From NCBI GenBank assembly GCA_947179485.1, contig OX359248.1, forward strand, positions 49,300,386 through 49,364,385: DNA of 64,000 nucleotides, in the 5' to 3' direction. Both the position numbers and the translations under genes were made by a program. Positions 25,961 to 37,183 of this stretch are shown piece by piece. Below the pieces are notes generated by a model. It did not search any database. It saw only the letters and a list, made by a program, of their open reading frames with translations, and had not been told where the DNA came from. The stretch comes from Allacma fusca. Lineage: Eukaryota > Arthropoda > Collembola > Symphypleona > Sminthuridae. Position 1 is the first letter of the stretch; every line of letters begins with the position of its first letter.

Positions 25961-26721
25961 ATATGTGTAAAAAGCCTTATTTTTGCTTAAAAATACCGAA
26001 CACTTAATTTTTTTCGTAACATAAAATACAACATACTAAATAAGATACCAGCTACTAGTTTTTCTACAATACCAAAGTAAAATACAAATCAAAAACTGCT
26101 TCAAAATACTTAAGTAGGAAATACTATCTGAAACACTTCAAAATCAGGAAATATGTGAAATTATTGTTTTGGAAATCGAGTATAAGCTTTTTGAACACTT
26201 CATCCGACAATCTAGATCTATATACGCACACTAAAAATCAGTCCTGCAATGCTAAACAAGCGTTCCAAAGGAGTTGAAGATGTCAATGGGGTATTAAAAA
26301 GGAATATTCTAAACTACCAGTTTTGTATAATTTATAATGTTGAACTCATGCTAACGAGAAGAACCATGCTCTCTGATGTTACCTAAGAGAAGTGGAAAGA
26401 CAGCGAATTTATCCCGTTTAATATTTCCAGTCCATAATACGTTTTTTAATCGATAAAAAACGTTCCTATACTGCATGTTAAGGGTCACAATTAGTTTTTA
26501 ACAAGCACGACTGCGGAAATTTCAAAAGTTTGAGTACTTAAGTATTTTGATCAAGTAGCTTATTGTAAGTACTTATATTGCTATTAATAGCTGCAAATAA
26601 AATATCAAATACTTTCCAGCATCGTAATTTGTAAGATACTAAGAAACAAAATACTACGACGACCTCAGTAGGTCTAAAATACAAGATACATATTTGGTAT
26701 TTTAGACCCATACAAATAAGT
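25961..26721. other. Repeat-like AT-rich stretch with AAATAC words
   Basis: This stretch is full of (A)AATAC(T/A) words in both orientations and ends in a 12-bp perfect inverted repeat (26671-26682 with 26697-26708). That composition suggests a decayed non-autonomous DNA transposon, but I find no target-site duplication. No gene is visible. Confidence 0.35.
26671..26708. repeat. 12-bp perfect inverted repeat (hairpin)
   Basis: GGTCTAAAATAC at 26671 is repeated exactly in inverse as GTATTTTAGACC at 26697, with 14 bases between. It may be a transposon terminus or a simple cruciform. Confidence 0.7.
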
Positions 26722-26729
26722 CATGGGAG

Positions 26730-27889
26730 CATAGATGGGCGTTTTTCTCCCCCTCTGCCTCTTTGTGCGAGGGATGGGATATAGCCTACTCGCACTCTAC
26801 CTCGTCATCAATCGAGCGACACGCTACGGGTTGTCCTCGCCCTCGTGAGGGGCTACTTTTAAAATACACCCCTCTCCCTCGCACTCATGAGGGCCCTCGT
26901 TATTTTATATTACACGTAAATAACCCCCCCTACAATTGCCTGCAATACCTATACCTTCAAATAACTTTTTCGTGGACACTTGGTTAAAATATGACAACTT
27001 CAATATGTGTCGACATTCCCCCCAGTTCTGAACGTACGGAACTTTTGGATAGCTTAGAAAGTTTATAAAATTTCCTACAACCTAGCGTTCAAAACAAATT
27101 TTAAAAAATTGTTATTGAAATAAACTACTGTATTCCAAATAGTGCCCTTTATTAGTCCAGGTTTTACCCAGGTACTTGGGTACAGGTACATATTAGGCTT
27201 CGTGGTTGACATGATTGTAAAAAGTATTAAAAAACTTCAAAAATTTACAAACTTTTTCGATTTTGTCCTGAAAATAACCTAAAAAGCAGTAAAATTCTAA
27301 TTCATCGGTAAAAAGTGCCTATCTTCCTTATATTTTAATTGTCGGAATGGAAAACATTCAGTAGTCAAACCACAATATTTTTTTACAAAAGACATTTTTG
27401 TTGGTCTTTGACAATTTCTTCATTATAATCGATTCAGTAGCTCAGAAAATGACTATTATTGATCAAAGCTGTTTTCTACGTCTCCGGTTAATAAAGACTA
27501 GTCACAAATAGGTTCCATAACCTCAGACCAGTAATATTCAATAGTGGGGTCTGAAAACAGGAGGACCCTTTACTTTTAAAAATTAAAACAGGGATTTTTG
27601 CGCAGGGCCATATACCATGTACCTAAGACGTCATGAAGTTGGTCTTGCTACAGAACAATTTATGTATGATTTTCGCATGACGATTAAGGTAAGAGAAGGT
27701 CATGAGGGTTTACATGTGTACTCTGCCTCCCCCTCATTTGTTCACATCCTATTCATATGTCCTCTCCCTCATGTTCATGAGGGCGCCTAAAATCAACGTG
27801 TACTCGCCATCACCCTCGCAGTTTGTGAGGGCGAGGACGAGGGAGAGGGCGAGGCATCCCTCAATCCCTCGTGAGGGTGCCCATGTATG
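26730..27889. mobile_element. Non-autonomous hAT-type transposon, 1,160 bp, CCCTC-rich ends
   Basis: The 8-bp duplication CATGGGAG flanks the element perfectly (26722-26729 and 27890-27897). The termini are inverted repeats, CATAGATGGGCG on the left and CATACATGGGCA when the right end is inverted (10 of 12). Both subterminal regions, about 150-200 bp each, are packed with CCCTCG/GAGGG words. The centre is plain AT-rich sequence with no transposase. The perfect duplication suggests a fairly recent insertion. Confidence 0.85.
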
Positions 27890-27897
27890 CATGGGAG

Positions 27898-30800
27898 CCC
27901 TTGTTACAATAAAGATCCCGCCAAAAGTTTTAATACCACATCTTTTTGGTTGTATATTAATTAAATTGAAAATGAGCTCTTAAAGTACCACACGGAGCCG
28001 AAGGGTTGCCAACTCACAGTTGATTACATCTTGATCCCTTTTTTTGAATATCCCGCTTAAAATTTGTCTAGGATTTCAAACTTTGGTTAACATGACTTTA
28101 ACTTATTTTTCTTTGTAGAACAATTAAATACCTTTTTAATGAGCTAATATTGACCGAGATGTCGCCTGCTAAACCAAGGTTGTTCTAGTAGAAAGAACTT
28201 CAAGGCCTCAAAATCTGTTTTTTGGAAATGAATCCCAGTCGACATGAATTAAGTTTTTATGAGAGAAGCGATATAATGGAATGATCTAGATGCTGACCTT
28301 TCGGTAGGCTTCCATTCTATGTAACTTAGATGGAAATCAATTTCAACAACACAACCTCCTGACTACGTCGATGTGCAAAGCACTTCAAATTTTCCAATTT
28401 TGTTTTTCTAAATTTCGAAAAAAATCATAACCGTTATTTACGTTTCAAATTTGGTCATTTTGTCTGTTGAAATCAGTGTTCTTACACTGCAGATTTGACG
28501 TAATAAAGCTGTTACTTTACATTACATTACCTTGGTCTACACATTCCCCTGATCTCGTGAATGATCAAACAGCCACTTTGAATTTAACAGTTTTCCAAAA
28601 CTCCCAAAATTATGGGAAACTTCTCAATAAACTGAATCCTGGAGCGATCTCGGCTTTGACCTTGTGAACACAAAGGCTTCTATATCGTTAGGTTTAGCTG
28701 AAAAAAAGTTGCGCAGCACAAACTCCTGACCATGTAGATGTGCAAACCACTTCGAATTTTTTCATTTTTCAAAATTTAGAAAAAATAGATATACAAACTT
28801 GGATTGCGTTTTAAACTTCACTTCAACATTTCAGCATACGTGTATGCAAACCAATTCAATTTTTTCAGTTTCTGTGAACTTTAGAATAGTTGAGGAAAAA
28901 AATCGCCCATTTGTACATTCATACGCAAGACAAACGCATACGACGCCCATCGCTTCGCTCATTGAGCTGTCGGTCAACCGATTGCAGTTTACGATTTAAA
29001 CAAAAATTATATTCCAAACCTCCGTCATAATATGATTAGTCTTGAGGTGGGAGGGCCAAATCTCAGACATTCCTTCTAGGAGAAAAAAATAGCATGTCAA
29101 AAATCATTTTGTTTTTCCAAACATTCCCGGTCAAAATTTTGAAGATGAATGCGAAGATTTGAGCTGGGTTCTACATTGAGTCAGTTAATGCTAACCATAT
29201 ATCTATCTATATAAATGCAATAATCTGTGTAACAGCTGTGTAAAGACTCCTAGTAGTGAGGACAAAACTACTCTATCTTATAGTATATAATTACATACGT
29301 AATTCGTCACATAGGTATGCAAGTCGCGGTCGGATATAATCCCTCCAGAGACATTCCCTCCAACATGATCCCTCCGGAGATTACCCCTCGAAAGACGGAG
29401 ATAATACCTCCCAATATTATGGCATCTCAAATCTCTCGTGTTTTTACTATTTCTGTAGAAACCTCATGTACCCCTAGAAATAAATCTGATTCTTCCCACA
29501 AAACAATCACGATCGTGCTTTCGTTATTGCCTATAGTATACGGCACTTACTGTCTCATTAACACCGGGTTGAATTGGAACAACTGCTGTTGCATCGAGTA
29601 ATCCTTTTATACCTTCCGTATGTACTTGCGTATATTTACTTGAATCACAAAACAGTCTAATAAGTTTGCTATTTCAAAACAAGTTAAGTTTTATTGACTT
29701 CTGTCATGTTTTTACGTTTAAAGAGCACAAATCAAATAAACAAATTCGAAATTTTTGCGGATTTTGAATAAAGAAATTGATTATGTTTGCACGATTTTTG
29801 TCTCAAATAACTTTTGACTCCTATCCAGCAGGTTCCTATGTTGAGTATTGCTCGTAAGAACTGAGAGTAATGTTGGGAAAATTCACCTCCAAGTGTGAAA
29901 TTGAGAAAGGTGCGGTAAAGGAGGAATTTATGATGTAGCAATTTTTTATGATTATTTGGCCTTGATAAAAATAATTCGGAACACTAGATGCAACTCTAAT
30001 GAGGAATATGGGGATTCATTTGAATCTAATATTATCTTTCTAGTTCAAAAATAAAAGCCTAACAACAAGGACGTAAGATTGTGAAACAAGCTTGAAACGA
30101 AGGCTAATTATTTATTTTTATTGCACCAACTTTTTAAAGCACTCTTATTATTATAACCTAGGGACTTATGAAACTAATAGCTTTAAAAATTAGAGCAAAG
30201 TTTTAGCTAAATTTAATCTCCGCTGATTTTACAACAATTTGTAAAAAATCGTTATATCGTTCCTTAATTTTACGATATTTTGAAAATGGACTTACAGCAG
30301 TTTCCTCTCATACTTTGAGATGAGAGTGACCCCCTAAAATATATACAACCTACCAACAAATTTTAACAAAGTTTATGAGGTTATTGAATTTATTAAATTA
30401 AATTATTAAATGAGGTTATGGATAAGCGCAGAAGCTAATTTGGTGTTTCCATTTGAAGCGCTCGCCTTCGTGGGATCCCATCTGGGGCGGTCCAATCATC
30501 GCATGTGGTGATGATTTTTAATATGAAGTTAATAATGTTAGTTCATGTTTATAAACAGATTCGTCGCGATTTTAGACAGCCAAATGCTTCAAGTCAGGCC
30601 GCAGGTTCAATTCAAGCTATGGCAACTGGGAATTCTGTTGTTTAAGTATGAGACAATCACATAGATTTGAACATTTCTGTGAACCGTGTAAAAGTGTGAA
30701 GTTACCTGAATTTCCCGATTTGAAAAGTGAATATAAATAATAATATTAAAACTATAATGTTAAAGTAACTTGTAGTAAAATAATTATTAACTTAATTGCC

Positions 30801-31659
30801 ACAAAATAAAACAGCATATTTCCACTACTACAATATGCAGACACATACATACAAGGCAAATTCCGCTTAATCCAAGATTCTTCTTCTGTTTAATGTTTAC
30901 GTATAGACAAGAACTATACACATGATTCGATCTACATGATTGTATTGTCATATGACCAAGTATGCACGATTACTTACTAAATTATTCCATACTTACTTAA
31001 AATACTAAGAATAAGCATTCAGACTAATTGTAATAGTGTAGCTTTACTAATGAAAAGAAGAAAAAGTTCCATGGAAAATATTAAAGCTGTTTATAACAGT
31101 AATAAATCATGCTAATTGTAAGAATCGTTGTTTCGTGTAAAAATTCCAGGAGAAGCAGCGGAGTGTACGTTTATTTAGAGTTCAGTAACTTATTATTGTC
31201 AGTACGTGCATTAAAAGGACATTAGAACCTTTACATATACATACATATAATATATAGAAACATATATATAGAAGCTGTACAAATACAGAGTACTCACGGT
31301 ATAATAGACGCCTCTAACTAACAATAAAAGCATTTTCTCCATTTGGGACTAGAGTATGTACATACTTGTAGACATTCTCCTACGTGATTATCTCTTTCCT
31401 TACGAACAGTATTCTATTATGGTGTACCCTGTCCATTCAAGACCCCCTTAGACGGGCATGTGACTATTACGGTAAACTCTCTTCTATAGTTAGAGTAAAT
31501 TAGAAGAGAACTTTGTCTATTGGGGATAAAAATATTTCGATAAATTCCCAAATAATCACAGAGCTAGTTTATGCCCTCAATTGATTAACGTTAGAACTTA
31601 AATTTGGTCATTTAGGAGTAATTACTTTTACAGAGGAAATGCACAGCCTATGCATGCAC
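27898..31659. other. Intergenic region with repeats, no supported gene
   Basis: No protein family is recognisable. The stretch includes a partial duplication (28310-28420 and 28674-28790), a CCCTCC-rich patch at 29335-29400 inside a 94-codon frame of no known type, and (TA)-rich runs near 31236-31272. The frame at 29317-29601 follows the repeated CCCTCC words and is not considered a gene. Confidence 0.5.
28310..28790 (+). repeat. Pair of diverged direct repeats about 365 bp apart
   Basis: The segments 28310-28420 and 28674-28790 share the same order of words, from GGCTTC(C/T)AT through CTCCTGAC and GATGTGCAAA to CACTTC and AATTTT. A weaker third piece with GTATGCAAACCAATTCAATT lies at about 28844. 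They look like worn copies of one short repeat. Confidence 0.55.
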
Positions 31660-31725
31660 AAGGAATAATTTTTGACTCTTTCATATATGTACATGCATAT
31701 ATGTAAGAGTCAAAAATTATTCCTT
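31660..31725. repeat. 21-bp perfect inverted repeat with 24-nt loop
   Basis: Bases 31660-31680 (starting AAGGAATAATTTTTGACTC) are repeated exactly in inverse at 31705-31725. The 24-base spacer is itself nearly palindromic (CATATATG on both sides), so most of the 66 bases could pair. It lies about 385 bp upstream of the caspase-homologue ATG. It may be a small foldback element, a cruciform or a hairpin RNA; nothing more can be said. Confidence 0.85.
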
Positions 31726-32108
31726 TAGGGCTGCTCGGGTATAGAGAGAGGACTTTATTTACCCATAACCTCCTAAGGGTAAGAAAGCATAAATAGTGCT
31801 ACATTGGATTGGCTGGACGTTGAACGCATATTTGTAACGGCACTTATTACTATTGCCTTCGGCTTTTCACTTCCACAAAGTTTTTCCCTCCGAATTATTC
31901 CCTTCTCTTGAATATTTACTCTGCCTGTCAGTGTACGTTCTGAAGTCATCACATTCATTATATAGTAACTTGCTCTCTGAAAATATTACTACTAGCATTT
32001 AAGCTTTTAAAGAATTTTCGATTACAATTATTTCGCCACAAGACAGTTCTCAAAATTCTCTAAATCATCAGGTTTTCTCTTGGAATAATACGAGAAAAAA
32101 AAGCTACA

Positions 32109-35100
32109 ATGCCAGACGTAGTTCCTGTCGAAGCAACTGCTGGAGAGGATGATATCCAGGAAGTTAAAGAGGGTGAGCCTGAAGGAAAGGCCAAAGTCCA
32201 CGACGCTAAAGTGAAACGAAGCTCTTCTTTCAAAAATTGGTTCAAGTGAGACACACAGCATTGAGATTTTTTATAGCTTATATCAAAATTTATAATTTTT
32301 AGCCCTTACTTTTACTGTGCACTACACCTTTATCGCGTCTCTTTCATAATTTAAAAATTCACAGTAGTAAGTTCGGGAGTTCTGTCGTAATTTTGTAGTT
32401 TTTCTCTGAAAGTAAGAATTAGACTGATGCGTAATTTTGTTGAGAGTTTTTCATGCCATATATATGTTAGCATTGTTTTTCAAGAGCGAACTTCTGGGTT
32501 GTCAAACAATTCGAACCTAAACTGGTCTATCTAAGCGTATATATGTGTTGAACATTTAGACGCGCATTTGTGTGTAAAAATGCGCTTTGGTGCTTATTTT
32601 CTTCCAGTATAGGTTTTTAACACATTGTGGCTTGTGGGAATCCTAGCCTGTTGCTGGTTGCAAGAGCAACAGGCGAAACTATGAATGTTTCTGTATATTA
32701 TTTGCACATGCACACACATACTATCATAGATTTATATAGCTATATCTCAAAGTTCTCTCCTAGTTAGGGAGAAACATAATTTACCCCTTGCTTGACACTC
32801 TAAAAATAGTACAACAGTAATAATTACTGTTGTTATAATTTATTATTATTCGTTCTAGTCCTATTATACCATACCCATGAGTATCATTACAAAATTAAAA
32901 ATGTTTATGTTCTCTTTATATGATAGAAACTTGGTTCCGCGTCAACCTAGTAGATCGAAGGAGTATGACATACAAAAAGCAGCAGGAAAGCTCCAAGAAA
33001 AATCTGATGAATCCAAGGAGCCTGACGCAGAAGCTACCTCAGCTAATGAACAGGAAGATGTGGAAAAATCCAAGGAAACTAAATTGGATCCGGAAATGCC
33101 TTGTGCTCAGGATGCAACCCATTACAATATGGATCATCCATACAGGGGAAAAGCACTCATCTTGAATTTTGAAGAATTTGTAAGTAATTGATACTACAGA
33201 AAATCTGAGAACCTTAATAGCAATTTACACATGTGGCCTTAATCATTTATATACAAACATATAATGCTTTGTTTCTAGGACACAAAATTGAAATTGAAAT
33301 TTCTTCGGGGATCAAGCAAGGACAAAGTCAACTTGACTAGCTGTTTGGAAAAACTACAGTTCGAGGTGGAGAGCTACGACGACCTTACAGTCAGAGACTT
33401 TTGTAAAGTTCTGGATAAAGGTAGGTGTTAAACTTGTGTAGCATTGTGTTGATTTGGTTTTGGGAATATTGTAACATATGATCATTTCTAAGGATTGTAA
33501 TAGTGTTTACTAGGGAATCTAGTCAATATTTTTTAAAAATCTAATCTATTAAATCCTTGCATAAATGTGTCGATTCCAGTTCAACAAGATGGACACGAAA
33601 AAAGAGACTGCTTGGTTGTAGCGATAATGACACACGGAAATGTCGATGCAGTTAAACTAAAAGATGGTACAATTATGCCAAGCAATCTGATTTGGGAACA
33701 GTTTTCCAGCAGCAAATGTCCATCGTTGGCAGGGAAGCCAAAAATTTTCATATTCCAGGTATTATGCAATTATTACGGTGGATAAAGTTAGTAGAAATTC
33801 TATTTCGGGACAAATTTTCTTTGCAAGTGAGGTCATGGGAAAATGAGAAAAATATTCACTTTAAATTCACAGGCTGGCAAAGCAAGCAGCACGGAAGGCT
33901 CTAAGTCTCCTGAACATAATGGGAAGGATAAGGGTGATGAGACTGACGCCCGTCCATTCAGTCACGTCGTCCCAAATGATGCTGACAATTTCGTCGTTTT
34001 TAGCTCCCCATTAGGTATTATTTTCAAAAATTCAATAAAAATGTACTTTTCAAATGGCATGATATCAAAATGCGGTCCGGAGTTGAAATCGAAGCTGTGT
34101 TTTTATTTTTGTCTTATGGTTGCAAAAATAACAATTTCTAATGAAATATCTGCAGGTCAAAGATCGTTGAAAAGCCCAAAACATGGGTCATGGCTCATCC
34201 AAGCTATTTGTGAGGTATTGGAAAAACATGCCTACGACGAAGGAGAGGATTTGGATTCACTGTTTTTAACTGTGAAAAGAAAAGTACGTAGTATTTTCTA
34301 TTTCCTTCGTATGTCCTTATTATAGTAAAATTAAAATATCATTTACATATTAAGTGTACAAAGGTGGAGCTCCTAAATCCTTCAAGTATTAAATTCTAGG
34401 TTTCTTCCAATACTTCCAAGCATTCGGATCCAGACCTTAATGAAAGTGCTCAAGTTCCAATAGTGTCAAGCTCCTTGATGCGTAAGGTTGTGTTCAGACC
34501 AAAGAAAGAATCATCTGAGAATTCCTTTGGTCAAACCGATGCTCAAAGTCCAAATGATGCTGAAATTTCTGAAGATATTACTAGCAGTGTAGCTGATTCC
34601 GAAAATCTTCTTCCTGTTGAAGCTGAGACCATCAACGGAAATGCATCTCATGTTACAAATGTAGAAGTTCCAGCTGCTACAAATAATGATGTTCCTGCTT
34701 CATCCAGTGGAGAATTACCAACATCAACAAACCAGGAAGTAACCGCGGCTGGAAGTAACGAAATTTGTGTTTCAACCAATGGGGATTTACCTGTAGCTAC
34801 TGGAGAAGTAACAGCTGCAGAAATTAACAAAACATTTGTTGTAACAAATGGAAAATTACTAGCAGATGCAAATGGGGGAGTATCATCAGCTAAAAATGAC
34901 GAATTTCCTGAATTAGCCAGTCCTGAGTCTCCTGTTGCAAATAATGAGGCACCTACTGGTGCAATCGTCGAAAGTCCTGCTTTGTCAAATGAGGAAGACC
35001 ATTCTAAGACAAATGGCGGAACTCCTGTTTCAATAAAAACTTATAGCTCTGTTGTTTCTACCCCGGAAGTACGGGCTGATGCAAACAGCTCCACGAATTC

Positions 35101-35185
35101 TACCCCGAAAGATGGCATTTCTGGTGTGAAAAATACCGAAGATTCTGAAGTTGCAAATTTAGAAGCCTCCAGTACCACCGAATAG
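32109..35185 (+). CDS. Caspase homologue lacking the catalytic cysteine (pseudo-caspase)
   Basis: Seven exons join in phase: 32109-32245, 32927-33179, 33279-33420, 33580-33758, 33873-34014, 34156-34283 and 34400-35185, giving 588 residues. Residues 1-110 form a charged prodomain without a recognised death fold. The p20-like part has Arg119 in RGKALILN, RGSSKDKVNL, and the catalytic-type His196 in AIMTHGN, then CPSLAGKPKIFIFQ. Here caspases read QACRG; this protein reads QAGKA (Gly239, codon GGC), so the nucleophile is absent. The S1-pocket Ser-Trp-Arg is Ser-Leu-Lys (288-290). DETD259-262 lies in the inter-subunit linker. The p10-like part keeps GSWLIQAICEVLEKHA and the VPIVSSSLMRKVVF ending. 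A 225-residue Ser/Thr/Ala/Asn-rich tail follows. It is probably cytoplasmic and could act as a decoy or regulator of active caspases, as dead caspase relatives do elsewhere; that role is inferred. The open frame over seven exons argues against a pseudogene. Confidence 0.9.
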
Positions 35186-35733
35186 TTTTTTTTTAAATTT
35201 ATTTTAAAATGGCGCATGATCATTGCATGCTACTTTTACTCTTATAAAAATATTCTTTTTTGATATCAGGAAGACTTTTCGTTTTGAAAATATTGTTTTC
35301 TGGACGGAAGAACTACTGTGCAACTATGCTTATACATGTACATATTAGAAGAGCAGGTTCTATTTATTTACAGAAAAAATGTTTTTATATTTAATTATTT
35401 TATCAGTTTCAGTCCATGTAATTTTGGGAAGGAGGATTTTGCTGCACTTTGCACTGAGGAATACTGTAGTTTAAACTTCAGGTTTTTTAAAGCAATAAGT
35501 TTAAATTGTCGTCTTTCACACTCCTTGTAGTTGTATTTCACGCTCATTTTTACAAGTTAGCATGTTTTCTTGCATTTCAGGAACGGTTTTTTAAAGTCCA
35601 CATTCATGTCTTCACTTCTTTTGTCTTCAGTTATTGTACAAAAATTAGTTAGTAATATATTTATTGCAAATTATTGAAAGGTGTTGATTCTCAGAACTTA
35701 ATATTGCATTAATGTTAATGATTCAATATGCCG

Positions 35734-35739
35734 AATAAA
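35734..35739 (+). terminator. Polyadenylation signal of the caspase homologue
   Basis: AATAAA lies about 550 bp after the stop codon, with a GT/T-rich stretch after it. It is the first canonical signal downstream of the stop. Confidence 0.55.
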
Positions 35740-35759
35740 TTTGTACTTGATTTTAAAAG

Positions 35760-37183
35760 TAAATTTTCTTACTCATATTTAATATGATGCGAATCCCATA
35801 ACATCATAGATTATTTTTCATGTTCTGGTGAGTCATTGAAAATTTAGGGTTTACCTTGTCCGTCATCATTGTAACGACTTCCTGTTAATAAACTAGCTTT
35901 TTGGGATTCCCGTAGCTCCTTTTCATCTATAATGTAAATGGAATAAATAAACCTAAACATTTCATTTCCTATACAACAAAATGTAAATGAAAACAATAAA
36001 ACAAAAGTGCATACAATGACAAAATCATTTATTGCTCACCACACCACACACTATAGCACAGCATATATTTGCATTTTGCATATTCAAATGTATTATGCAT
36101 GCATATAACGCACCGTGCATGTGCACGCATTGTTACTGTATTCATAACGAGAATTCCAGCTGAAATAGTTAATTTAAGGGCAACATATAAATTAAATTAC
36201 ACTCGAAATTACAAGTTCATAATTTTGAGCTTAGCACATAAACTACACAGTTTTTGGAAAAGATACTTGAAGGTTTTTGAAACAAAAGTATAATTTCTAA
36301 GTCAAAGTATAATAAATTATAGCTATGTATAAACGAACGTAAAATTGCATAATTTCAATGTGCAAGCAAACACATACATTTTTGATTTAGATGAGTGCAA
36401 CGCTTGTCGAATTTTTTCAAATGCTTCATCTTATTACCATTGTCTGTATCAACCTTTGAAATGCAACCGCTCATATACATACAATATAATTACATGTAAT
36501 GTTCATGTAAAAATTATAATCCCCAATTGTAAAGAAGTTGCTACTTGCATTGGTGCATGTATCTAATAATAATAATAATTATATATAATGCAGCATCTAC
36601 TTCAGCGAAGTGTTTATTAACTGGCAATGAGCCTCAAGGTCAAAAAAAGCTCTTCTGGAACTTTCGTTCACACTGTGGTGTTAGGGCTTCATATTCCCTT
36701 TTTATCATATCAGTAGTTTTTCAGGGAAGTGATCCTTTGGGCACAGTACAAAAACAAATCAATGTATGTATGTATCTATCTAGGCAGAAAGAACCCCAGT
36801 TTAATGTAGTTTCATGCACGAACAAATTTTATATACTTGGAAACAATTAGTTATCTCTGTGGGTCTACACGGTTTTTCAATAACAGAACAATCCACTCAG
36901 ATCTGGTAGCTAACGTCAGTCCAGGGAGTGTCAATTTTTTTTTACAAGGAGATTATGAATCGGTCTTAAGTTACATAATCACATGTAACAACTCGTATCA
37001 AGTGTAACATTTACTAAATTCAGCTTCGCATGCGTAAACACCCCAAATTTGTAGTTAAGTAAAAATATAATAATTGCAGGTCCTGCATCAAGTGTGTCAT
37101 TTGAAGATCAGAGTCACCACTGTCAAGAACATTTAAAAATATTTTTTCACAGTAAGTTTTTTCAACTTAGTCAGCGGTACACT
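35760..37183. other. Intergenic region before the GST array
   Basis: AT-rich, with an (AAT)n run near 36563-36580 and no frame that resembles a protein. A short upstream non-coding exon of GST-1 could lie here, for example ending near 37000, but no site stands out. Confidence 0.45.

Noticed and set aside
29180..29230. ATCTATCTATATAAATGC as a possible Helitron or Helentron start
   Set aside because: I could not find a matching hairpin and CTRR-type 3' end, and the words are simple enough to occur by chance.
29317..29601. 94-codon frame with Pro/Ile/Thr-rich start
   Set aside because: The amino acid pattern just mirrors repeated CCCTCC words; it is probably repeat DNA.
31295..31530. Further MITE copy suggested by GGTAAACTCTC and AGAGAACTTT words
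   Set aside because: Only short words match the family, with no colinear blocks or target duplication.
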